A stretch of 64,000 nt of DNA. Origin: Brevibacterium spongiae. GTDB lineage: Bacteria; Actinomycetota; Actinomycetes; Actinomycetales; Brevibacteriaceae. This document shows positions 17,936-25,270 of this stretch, piece after piece. Position 1 is the first letter of the stretch. Each line of letters begins with the position of its first letter. The notes under the pieces were generated by a model. It saw only the letters and a program-made list of their open reading frames with translations, made no database searches and was not told where the DNA came from. The stretch is from the NCBI RefSeq assembly GCF_026168515.1, contig NZ_CP093443.1, forward strand, positions 1,798,001 through 1,862,000, read 5' to 3'. Position numbers and translations under genes: made by a program.

Positions 17936-19396
17936 TCAGCGATCGTCGGAGGAGTCGGAGTCGTCATCGCCCGCGTCCGATCCTGTGCTCGAATCCGTCT
18001 CGGAATCATTGTCGGCGGCGGAGTCCGCTTCGGAGCTCGGGGACTCCGGTCCGGCTTCATCGGTGCCACCGGCACCGTCGAGACCTTCGGCGAGGATTCG
18101 GCTGAGAGCTTCGTCGATGCTCGACTCATTGGTCCACTCGGCGTGACGACGCTCGGAATATCCGAGGGGGTCATCGAGGTCCTGCGTCGTCGGCAGCAGG
18201 TCGGGGTGAGAGAACACCTTGTCCCTGGACTCGGCGCCGCCTTGGGTCTCGAGGTAGGCGAACAGTGCAGCGGCGTCACGCAGGCGGCGGGGATTGAACT
18301 CAAGGCCGACGAGTGTGGAGAACGTCTTCTCCGCCGGTCCCGCAGTCGCCCGACGACGGCGCAGCGCTTCTCTGATCTGGTCACGACCGGGAAGATGCTT
18401 GCACGCTTCGTAGACGACGACGTCGACCCACCCAGCGATGACGGCGAGCAGGTTCTCCAGAGAGGTCAGTGCCTTCTTCTGGTCTTCCGTCGTCGGCGGA
18501 TTGAACAGACCCTGGCGGATGTTGTCGCTGAGGTCGGAGATGTTCGAGGGATCGATGTTCGTCGCCATGTCCTCGATCTGTGAGGTGTCGACCTTGAGTC
18601 CCTGCGCATACCGGGTCAGTGCGGTCTCGACCTGGGCGCTCAGCCACGGAGCGCGTTCGAACAGGGCGAGGTGGGCGAGCTCCTGAGCAGCGAGGTAGAT
18701 GCGCACTTCGGAGACATCGACGTCGAGATCGGCGGCGAAGGATGACACATTGGTCTCTACGAGGACGGCGGAGTCGTGTGGGAGCAGGGGGAGTCCCACC
18801 TCGGTGCCGGTGAGGACGCTCTCGGAGAGTGCGCCGACGGCCTGGCCGATCTGCATGGCGAACATCGAATCGCTCATCGATCCGAACATCGATGAGGCTC
18901 CGGCGAGGATGCCCTTCATCTCCGCCGGCACCTGCGACTCGAGAGTCTCGGTCAGTGCGCTCGACATGTTCTCTTTGATCGGCAGAACGAACTTCTGCCA
19001 CCCGGGCATCGTCTCCTTCACCCAGTCGGCACGGCGCAGCGGACGGGCGGAGCGATTGGCGACGGAGAAGTCAGTGACCTCGGCCAGCCACAGCTCCGCC
19101 AAGCGGAAGGCATCGGCGGTGGCTCGTTCGGCGTCATCGGTGACCGCAGGGTCGGGGGTCGGCACGGCCTTCTGGGCGATCGACACCGCCTGCGCCTGCG
19201 AGTCGGCGCCCTGGCCGAACAGTCCCTGCATCTGATTCATGATCGTCGACATCATGGCCGGATCGATCTGGAAGCCCTGCGGCATTCCCGACTCGTTCTT
19301 GTCATCGCCCTGACCGGCACCGGGACCATTGGCGCCGAAGAGCATTCCGAAGATCTGCTCGAACGGATTCTGCTCGTTGTTGTTGTCATCGGTCAT
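17936..19396 (-). CDS. DUF2342 zinc-metalloprotease-like protein
   Basis: A 486-residue member of the family named zinc-dependent metalloprotease (DUF2342). The motif region reads YLAAQELAHLALFERAPWL: E239 and H242 are present, but the first His of HExxH is Gln (Q238), so zinc binding by the classic motif is doubtful. The N-terminus is Asn/Gly/Met-rich (NNNEQNPFEQIFGMLFG). The last 50 residues are an acidic Ser/Asp tail. The frame runs on to 20737, but ATG 19396 starts the family-typical N-terminus. It is divergent to ylbL-UPF0182 (171 bp), a pairing conserved in mycobacteria. Confidence 0.82.
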   Translation of the reverse strand: MTDDNNNEQNPFEQIFGMLFGANGPGAGQGDDKNESGMPQGFQIDPAMMSTIMNQMQGLFGQGADSQAQAVSIAQKAVPTPDPAVTDDAERATADAFRLAELWLAEVTDFSVANRSARPLRRADWVKETMPGWQKFVLPIKENMSSALTETLESQVPAEMKGILAGASSMFGSMSDSMFAMQIGQAVGALSESVLTGTEVGLPLLPHDSAVLVETNVSSFAADLDVDVSEVRIYLAAQELAHLALFERAPWLSAQVETALTRYAQGLKVDTSQIEDMATNIDPSNISDLSDNIRQGLFNPPTTEDQKKALTSLENLLAVIAGWVDVVVYEACKHLPGRDQIREALRRRRATAGPAEKTFSTLVGLEFNPRRLRDAAALFAYLETQGGAESRDKVFSHPDLLPTTQDLDDPLGYSERRHAEWTNESSIDEALSRILAEGLDGAGGTDEAGPESPSSEADSAADNDSETDSSTGSDAGDDDSDSSDDR

Positions 19397-19567
19397 TGTT
19401 CTACAGCCCCCATGAATTGGTTTGACACCCACGTTAACGGTTCCGAATGTGCGAAGCTTCCCAATTCGTCGAGGTTTCGCAGGATGTTCGCACCGGGCGA
19501 AAGGAGTCTGTGAATCGGACCCCCAGGTTTCAACTAGACTGGTGGGGCGGTGCAGTGAAAGGAATAC

Positions 19568-20707
19568 ATGACAGAGAACGCCCCTCGGGCCGTGCCGGTG
19601 CCAGCGGAACCACCTCGCGGCACCAGACGCCGACGGACTCCACGTCTGGCCGCGACTTCGGGTGTCCTCACCTACGTCTTCATCGCATTGGCCGTTCTGC
19701 TGCCGGTCCCGTACATGCTTCAGCTGCCGGGACCGGTTTTCAACACTCTCGGCGACTACCAGGGCGACCCGATGATCAGTGTCTCGGGAGCGAAGACGTA
19801 CCCGACAGACGGACGCATCGATATGCTCACTGTCGCCGTCAGCGGCGGACCGGGACGCGACACCTTCGCATCCCAGGCCCTCGGTGCGCTGCTCAACGGC
19901 AAAGAGACTGTGATCCCCACCGAGGCCTACTACCCGCTCGACACGACTCGCGACGATGTGACCGCGTCGAACGCCGTGGAGATGTCCTCGAGCCAGGACG
20001 TCGCGGTCGCCGCAGCCATGGAGCAGCTGGACAAACCCTATTCCGTGCATCTGCTCGTCGACGACGTCGTGGCGAAGTCGCCGGCCGAAGGCAAGCTGCG
20101 CAAAGGCGACCGACTCATGTCGGTCAACGGCAAGAAACTCGACTCCGATCCGGACGCCGCTCAGATCATGAGCGCGACAGTGCGAGAGTCGAACACCGTC
20201 GATGTCACTATCGACCGTGATGGCAAGTCCGAGGACATCTCTCTGACTCCGGGTGACATCGACGGCAACAAAGCCATCGGCGTCACCATGAAGCAGGACT
20301 TCGAATTCCCCGTCGACGTGAAGTTCAACGTCGACGGCGTCGGCGGCCCCTCGGCGGGGACGATGTTCGCTCTGGCTATCATCGATGAGCTCACCCCCGG
20401 AGCGATGACCGGCGGCAAGCATGTGGCCGGCACCGGGGAGATCACCCCTGACGGAACGGTCGGCCCGATCGGCGGTGCCCGCCAGAAGGTGGCTGCCGCC
20501 ACTGAGAAGGGAGCAACGCTGTTCCTTTCGCCCGCCGACAACTGTGCGGAGGTCCTCTCCGCTGCAGACCAATCCAAGATCACGGTGGCGCGCATCGACA
20601 CTCTCGATGACGCGCAGACCACTGTGGAGCAGTACGCCGCCGGCAACACTTCGGACCTTCCGAAGTGTCCTGCCGATGGTGCCGACAACAATGAGAAAGG
20701 GCAGTAG
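19568..20707 (+). CDS. PDZ / Lon-type S16 protease, YlbL family
   Basis: A 379-residue membrane-anchored protease. One transmembrane helix spans about residues 31-52 (GVLTYVFIALAVLLPVPYML). A PDZ domain follows (SPAEGKLRKGDRLMSVNGKK). The C-terminal Lon-like domain has the Ser/Lys dyad S262 (GPSAGTMFAL) and K307 (GGARQKVAAAT), spaced as in Lon. The active site faces outside, so it probably cleaves extracytoplasmic substrates, as SepM/YlbL do. GAAAGG is five bases before the ATG. It overlaps the UPF0182 start by one base. A possible -10 (TAGACT) lies at 19535-19540. Confidence 0.9.
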   Translation: MTENAPRAVPVPAEPPRGTRRRRTPRLAATSGVLTYVFIALAVLLPVPYMLQLPGPVFNTLGDYQGDPMISVSGAKTYPTDGRIDMLTVAVSGGPGRDTFASQALGALLNGKETVIPTEAYYPLDTTRDDVTASNAVEMSSSQDVAVAAAMEQLDKPYSVHLLVDDVVAKSPAEGKLRKGDRLMSVNGKKLDSDPDAAQIMSATVRESNTVDVTIDRDGKSEDISLTPGDIDGNKAIGVTMKQDFEFPVDVKFNVDGVGGPSAGTMFALAIIDELTPGAMTGGKHVAGTGEITPDGTVGPIGGARQKVAAATEKGATLFLSPADNCAEVLSAADQSKITVARIDTLDDAQTTVEQYAAGNTSDLPKCPADGADNNEKGQ

Positions 20708-23700
20708 TGAGCACCTCGTCCTCACCCACCTCCGCACGCATGCCGGCGAATCGGCCCAGACGTTCGCCGCTGCTGCTCACCCTCGTATCAGTGGCGATCC
20801 TGCTGGTCGCCTTCATCTCCTTCACCCAGGTCTACACCGAGGTGCTGTGGTTCCGTCAGATCGATGCCTCGCAGGTCTTCCGCACCGTGTGGGTCACCCG
20901 CGGACTGACATTCATCGCCGGGTTCATCCTCATGGCCGTGCCGGTGTGGTTCAGCCTTCACCTGGCCTACCGCAACCGCCCGGTCTATGCTCCGACGACA
21001 CCGCGGCAGGAGAACCTCGACCGCTACCGTGAGGCCATCGAACCGCTGCGCCGGGTCGCGACGATCGCGATTCCCGCCGTCGTCGGTGCGCTTGCGGGCA
21101 TCACCGCCTCGGCGAACTGGAACACGGTCCTCGAATGGATCAACTCCACTTCCTTCGGCTCGACCGATCCGCAGTTCGGACTCGACAAGTCGTTCTTCGT
21201 GTTCGTTCTGCCGGGGCTGCGCCTCATCGGCAATCAGCTCGGCATGGTTCTGCTGCTCTCGCTCATCGCAGCGGTCGTGGCCCACTACCTCTTCGGCGGA
21301 ATCCGTCCGGGGGAGAACAAAGGCGTGATCCTGACGAAGACGGCTCAGTGGCAGCTGGGCATCACGGTGGCCCTGCTCGTCATCGTGCAGGCTGGGCGTC
21401 TGTGGCTGGCTCGCTACGATCGCATGACGGCGGCCGGCGGGATCGTCCCCGGTGTCACCTATGTCGATGATCATGCGGCACTTCCGGCGATGGCGATCGT
21501 CGCGGTCGCCGCAGTGCTGGTCGCGCTGCTGTTCGTCTACACCGCGTGGAAGGGCAACTGGCGGATCTCGATCATCGCCACGCTCACGCTCATCGTCCTC
21601 GGCGGGGTCTCGATCATCGCCTACCCGGCGCTGATCCAGCAGTTCCAGGTCAACCCGTCGCAGCAGAGCCTGGAGTCGGATTACATCCAGCACAACATCG
21701 ACGCCACCCGCGATGCCTTCGACTTCGACGATATCGAGGTGACGCCCTACGAGCCGAGCACCTCGGGCAAGAAGGGCGCTCTGCGCAAGGACGCAGAGAC
21801 CGCGGCATCGATCCGACTGCTCGACCCGAACCTCGTCTCCGATACGTTCCGTCAGCTGCAGCAGGTGCGACCGTACTACTCATTCCCGCAGAAGCTCGAC
21901 GTCGACCGCTACAACATCGACGGCGAAATGCGCGACACTGTCATCTCTGTGCGCGAGCTCGCTCCGAGCTCGGTGAACAACCAGAGCTGGTTCAACCGCG
22001 CGATCGTCTACACCCACGGTTTCGGTGTGGTCGCGGCCAACGGCAACCAGCGCAATCCCGACGGAGAACCGACGTTCATGGAGTCGGACATCCCGCCGAA
22101 GGGCGACTTCCCAGAGTACGAACCGCGTGTCTACTTCGGTGAATCGTCACCTGACTACTCGATCGTCGGCGCTCCGAAGGGTGCGACTCCGCGCGAGCTC
22201 GACTACCCCTCTGACGAGAAGGAAGGCTCCGGTCAGGTCAACAGCACCTTCACCGGTGAAGGCGGCCCCTCGGTGGGCAATCTGTTCAACCGTTTGGCCT
22301 ACGCACTGAAGTTCCAGGACGAGCAGATTCTGCTCTCTGACGCGCTCAACGAGGAATCTCAGATCCTCTACGAGCGTCACCCGCGTGAGCGTGTGGAGAA
22401 GCTCGCTCCGTTCCTCAAGGTCGACGGCGATCCGTACCCGGCCGTCGTCGATGGCAAGATCAAATGGATCCTCGATGCCTACACGACGGCAGAGGACTAC
22501 CCGTATTCGACACCGCAGCCTCTCCAGCAGGCCACCGAGGACTCGACCACGGCGACGGCTCCGAACAACGTGGCCACCTTGCCCGATGACGAGGTCAACT
22601 ACATCCGGAACTCCGTGAAGGTCACCGTCGATGCCTACGACGGCTCGGTCGACATGTATCAGTGGGACAAGGAAGATCCGGTCCTCAAAACCTGGATGAA
22701 GGTCTTCCCCGGTCTCATCAAGTCCTCCTCGGAGATGTCCGGCGACCTGATGAGCCACGTCCGCTACCCGGAGGACATGTTCAAGGTTCAGCGCGATCTG
22801 CTCACGAAGTATCACGTGAGCACGGCAAGCGAGTTCTACACCGGACAGGACTTCTGGGCCCTGCCGACGGACCCGACGAAGAAGGCCAGCAGCGGACTGA
22901 CGCAGCCTCCGTTCTACATGACGCTGCAGATGCCTGGTCAGCAGTCACCGTCCTTCTCGCTGACGAGCTCCTACATCCCTGCTCGTTCGTCCGAGGGACA
23001 GTCGCGCAACAACCTCACCGGATTCCTGTCGGCCGACGCCGACGCAGGCAACAAGAAGGGTGAGACCGCCGAAGGCTACGGCAAGCTCAGGCTGCTGCAG
23101 CTTCCGCGCAATACGACGGTGCCCGGACCGGGCCAGGCGCAGAACAACTTCAACACCGCGCCCGACGTCCAGCGCAGCCTCAACCTGCTGCGTCAGGGCG
23201 AGTCCGAGGTAGAGAACGGCAACCTGCTGACCTTGCCCATCGGCGGCGGTCTGCTCTACGTGCAGCCGGTCTACGTCCGGTCGGCCGGCGAGACCTCCTA
23301 CCCGCTGCTCCAGCACGTGCTCGTCGCTTTCGGTGAGGACATCGGCTTCGCGCCGACCCTCGACGAGGCGCTCGACCAGGTGTTCGGCGGCGACTCCGGT
23401 GCGACCGCCGGAGATGCCGGCACTGAAGAGAGCGAAGACGGCCAGTCCGGTGCATCGTCCAGCTCGGATGATAAGTCGGGAGGCTCCGGCTCGGGAGACA
23501 AGGCGCTCAACGATGCGCTGCAGGAAGCCCGGAAGGCCATGGAGGACTCCGACGCAGCGCTGAAGGACGGCGACTTCGCGGAGTACGGAAAGGCCCAGGA
23601 ACGCCTGAAGAATGCGATCGATGACGCGGTTGAGGCTGATCCTTCGATCGCTGAGGACGGAGCGAGCAGCGATTCCTCCGCCCCGGCTTCGGAGCCTGCC

Positions 23701-23727
23701 GACAACGGAGGCGACTCGGGCAACTAG
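20707..23727 (+). CDS. UPF0182 family large membrane protein
   Basis: A 1006-residue protein with about seven transmembrane helices in the first 320 residues (such as LLLTLVSVAILLVAFISF and IIATLTLIVLGGVSII). A large extracytoplasmic domain of about 600 residues follows. The C-terminus is an acidic, Ala/Ser/Gly-rich tail with a predicted helical stretch (LQEARKAMEDSDAALKDGDF). The family is widespread in actinobacteria and cyanobacteria and its role is unknown. GTG 20707 overlaps the ylbL stop by one base, so the protease and UPF0182 are translationally coupled, hinting at a joint function. Confidence 0.92.
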   Translation: MSTSSSPTSARMPANRPRRSPLLLTLVSVAILLVAFISFTQVYTEVLWFRQIDASQVFRTVWVTRGLTFIAGFILMAVPVWFSLHLAYRNRPVYAPTTPRQENLDRYREAIEPLRRVATIAIPAVVGALAGITASANWNTVLEWINSTSFGSTDPQFGLDKSFFVFVLPGLRLIGNQLGMVLLLSLIAAVVAHYLFGGIRPGENKGVILTKTAQWQLGITVALLVIVQAGRLWLARYDRMTAAGGIVPGVTYVDDHAALPAMAIVAVAAVLVALLFVYTAWKGNWRISIIATLTLIVLGGVSIIAYPALIQQFQVNPSQQSLESDYIQHNIDATRDAFDFDDIEVTPYEPSTSGKKGALRKDAETAASIRLLDPNLVSDTFRQLQQVRPYYSFPQKLDVDRYNIDGEMRDTVISVRELAPSSVNNQSWFNRAIVYTHGFGVVAANGNQRNPDGEPTFMESDIPPKGDFPEYEPRVYFGESSPDYSIVGAPKGATPRELDYPSDEKEGSGQVNSTFTGEGGPSVGNLFNRLAYALKFQDEQILLSDALNEESQILYERHPRERVEKLAPFLKVDGDPYPAVVDGKIKWILDAYTTAEDYPYSTPQPLQQATEDSTTATAPNNVATLPDDEVNYIRNSVKVTVDAYDGSVDMYQWDKEDPVLKTWMKVFPGLIKSSSEMSGDLMSHVRYPEDMFKVQRDLLTKYHVSTASEFYTGQDFWALPTDPTKKASSGLTQPPFYMTLQMPGQQSPSFSLTSSYIPARSSEGQSRNNLTGFLSADADAGNKKGETAEGYGKLRLLQLPRNTTVPGPGQAQNNFNTAPDVQRSLNLLRQGESEVENGNLLTLPIGGGLLYVQPVYVRSAGETSYPLLQHVLVAFGEDIGFAPTLDEALDQVFGGDSGATAGDAGTEESEDGQSGASSSSDDKSGGSGSGDKALNDALQEARKAMEDSDAALKDGDFAEYGKAQERLKNAIDDAVEADPSIAEDGASSDSSAPASEPADNGGDSGN

Positions 23728-23745
23728 AGTCTGCACCGACTGATG

Positions 23746-23777
23746 CGAACGCCCCTGGGACCGCCCAGGGGCGTTCG
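23746..23777 (+). terminator. terminator of the ylbL-UPF0182 operon
   Basis: Perfect 14-bp stem (23746-23759 with 23764-23777) and a 4-base loop, 19 bases after the UPF0182 stop. Confidence 0.85.
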
Positions 23778-24140
23778 TCGTCCCCGGGGTCCTCCGCCGG
23801 CAGACCAGTGAGCGGCCGCTCCGGGTGCTGTCCGCTGCTGTGACCGAAGCATCCGACACCGTTGCCCGCAGAACACCCCGGTGCAACGGATGGAATTGCC
23901 GCTGACGGTGCGGGATGCCGGGGCGCCTGTAGGAGGAGCCGCTGAGGGTAGGGGCTTCCGCCAACGGTATGAAGCTCAGGTGAGCATGATGGATGCGCTG
24001 CAGGCGCGGGGCGAAAGAGAGTCCGGGCCGGCCGTCGAACGCAAAAGATCGGGCGCGGAGGGCTTCAGTGGTCACAGCATCGAGGGGAGCACCGGGCATA
24101 CATCCCTTATAACCCGGAGTTGAGGCGTTGTTGAATGAGA
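23778..24140. other. 363-bp region without a recognised feature
   Basis: Short open frames exist on both strands, for example plus 23881-24123, but none has a recognisable product or good ribosome site. A small hairpin CCGGG...CCCGG lies at about 24092-24116. I see no known RNA gene and cannot assign a function. Confidence 0.4.
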
Positions 24141-24175
24141 AGAACCCCCAGCCAGATGAACTGACTGGGGGTTCT
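24141..24175 (-). terminator. terminator after initiator tRNA
   Basis: An 11-bp stem (24141-24151 with 24165-24175), 10 bases beyond the tRNA 3' end on the minus strand. Confidence 0.7.
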
Positions 24176-24185
24176 GCCGCTTTCG

Positions 24186-24259
24186 TGGCGGGGGAGGGAT
24201 TTGAACCCTCGACCTCCGGGTTATGAGCCCGGCGAGCTACCGAACTGCTCCACCCCGCG
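24186..24259 (-). tRNA. initiator tRNA-fMet (CAT)
   Basis: A 74-base cloverleaf with anticodon CAT. Three initiator features are visible: an unpaired 1-72 position (C1 opposite C72), three G-C pairs at the base of the anticodon stem (GGG/CCC), and A11-T24 in the D stem. These separate it from elongator tRNA-Met. The CCA end is not encoded. Promoter-like elements lie just upstream and a hairpin downstream. Confidence 0.93.
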
Positions 24260-24270
24260 GCGTGTTCTTA

Positions 24271-24300
24271 ACTCTACACGAGGGGTTACCTGGCGGCCAA
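24271..24300 (-). promoter_or_regulatory. tRNA-fMet promoter
   Basis: On the minus strand TTGGCC (24300-24295), an 18-base spacer and TAGAGT (24276-24271), 11 bases before tRNA position 1. The same -10 with an 18-base spacer precedes tRNA-Arg and atpB. Confidence 0.55.
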
Positions 24301-24353
24301 ACCGAATACAGGTGACCTCCGCCACATGGTCACTTGCTATTCATCCGCAGGGC

Positions 24354-24382
24354 TTGCGCATGGTTGAAAGTTGAACTATAGT
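24354..24382 (+). promoter_or_regulatory. yceI promoter
   Basis: TTGCGC (24354-24359), a 17-base spacer and TATAGT (24377-24382). Predicted start of transcription is near 24389. Confidence 0.6.
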
Positions 24383-24406
24383 CATTCTTGTACTTCAAAT
24401 TTCAAC
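24363..24406 (+). promoter_or_regulatory. inverted-repeat operator over the yceI promoter
   Basis: A 13-base arm GTTGAAAGTTGAA (24363-24375) fills the -35/-10 spacer. Its partner TTCAAATTTCAAC (24394-24406) lies just after the predicted start site; 12 of 13 bases pair. Each arm is itself a doublet of TTGAA. The layout suits repression by a MarR-like or other dimeric regulator; none is encoded next to it. Confidence 0.6.
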
Positions 24407-24420
24407 CAAAAGGAGACATC

Positions 24421-24969
24421 ATGACTGCACTGCCTCAGGGACTCACCGCCGGAACCTGGAACATCGACCCCATCCACTCGGAGTTCACCTTCACTGCACG
24501 CCACGCAGGCGTTTCGAAGGTCCGGGGCCTCTTCGAAGAGATCGGCGGCAGCGTCAACGTCGCCGAGACTCTCGAAGACAGCTCGGTCTCTGCTGAGGCT
24601 GTCGTCGACTCGATCACCACTCGCCAGGAGCAGCGTGACGGTCACCTGAAGAGCGGTGACTTCTTCCTCGCCGAGGAGCACCCCAAGCTCACCTTCAAGT
24701 CCACCGAGATCAAGGCCTCCGATTCCGAAGAGTTCGAGACCGTCGGCGAACTGACCATGCGCGGCGTGACCAAGGAAGTCGCCTTCAAGACCGAGTTCGG
24801 CGGCGCCGCCACCGACCCCAACGGAAATCAGGTCGCCGGCCTCTCGGCAACCGCCACGGTCAACCGCAAGGACTTCGGAATGTCCTTCGACGCCGTTCTG
24901 GGCGGTGGCGAGCTCCTCGTCTCCGACAAGATCAAGATCGAACTCGAACTCGAGCTCGTCAAGGCCTGA
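24421..24969 (+). CDS. yceI: YceI family lipocalin-like protein
   Basis: A 182-residue YceI-domain protein, a beta-barrel that binds polyprenoid lipids. Conserved features: TWNIDPIHSEFTFTARH at the start, VRGLFEEIGG, the TRQEQRDGHLKSGDFF motif and RGVTKEV. There is no signal peptide, so it is probably cytoplasmic, as in many actinobacterial copies. ATG 24421 has AAAGGAG seven bases upstream; the frame is open to 24388. Its stop region is repeated in tandem downstream, and promoter and operator are compact, implying induction by some signal. Confidence 0.9.
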   Translation: MTALPQGLTAGTWNIDPIHSEFTFTARHAGVSKVRGLFEEIGGSVNVAETLEDSSVSAEAVVDSITTRQEQRDGHLKSGDFFLAEEHPKLTFKSTEIKASDSEEFETVGELTMRGVTKEVAFKTEFGGAATDPNGNQVAGLSATATVNRKDFGMSFDAVLGGGELLVSDKIKIELELELVKA

Positions 24970-25023
24970 ACGGGCCGCGACCAGGCCTGAACCAGCTACC
25001 ACAAGGCCTGAACCGGCCACCAC
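24961..25023 (+). repeat. three in-frame 21-bp repeats around the yceI stop
   Basis: Three 21-bp units, each containing GCCTGAAC, run from the last two yceI codons into the spacer. TGA recurs exactly every 21 bases (24967, 24988, 25009) in the yceI frame. Confidence 0.75.
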
Positions 25024-25096
25024 GGTCGGTCTCGGCCACTGCGTCGGCAGAGTGCAGAGCACACTCAACGCCGAGCTGACCGGGTACTGACGCACG

Positions 25097-25130
25097 AAGG
25101 GGCGAACCGCGTTTACGCGGTTCGCCCCTT
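25097..25130 (+). terminator. terminator after yceI
   Basis: Perfect 15-bp stem (25097-25111 with 25116-25130), loop TTTA. It lies between the convergent yceI and aminotransferase genes. Confidence 0.85.
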
Positions 25131-25212
25131 GCGTCATTGTCGAACCGGCTCCGATGCGCGCAGTCGATCTGCTGCCGAAATCCGTCAGCGCACCGAATCC
25201 GCCATTTCGCCA

Positions 25213-25270
25213 GGTCCGTCAGCCAGATGCGTCAGCCAACCGGTTCGGTCCGTCAGCCAGATCCGTCAGC
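25213..25270. repeat. 24-bp direct repeat at the aminotransferase 3' end
   Basis: GGTCCGTCAGCCAGAT plus CGTCAGC occurs at 25213-25236 and 25247-25270 with one mismatch, 34 bp apart. The second copy includes the aminotransferase stop. CGTCAG occurs again at about 25185. Confidence 0.7.

Noticed and set aside
23990..24050. String resembling the GAAAGTCCGGGC element of RNase P RNA
   Set aside because: Only a short partial match; none of the other conserved RNase P segments occur around it.
22945..24099. 384-codon minus-strand frame reaching from UPF0182 into the spacer
   Set aside because: Most of it is antisense to UPF0182. The part outside has no recognisable motif and crosses a terminator hairpin.
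23881..24123. 80-codon plus-strand frame in the spacer before the tRNA
   Set aside because: No ribosome site, no family resemblance, and Arg/Gly composition expected by chance.
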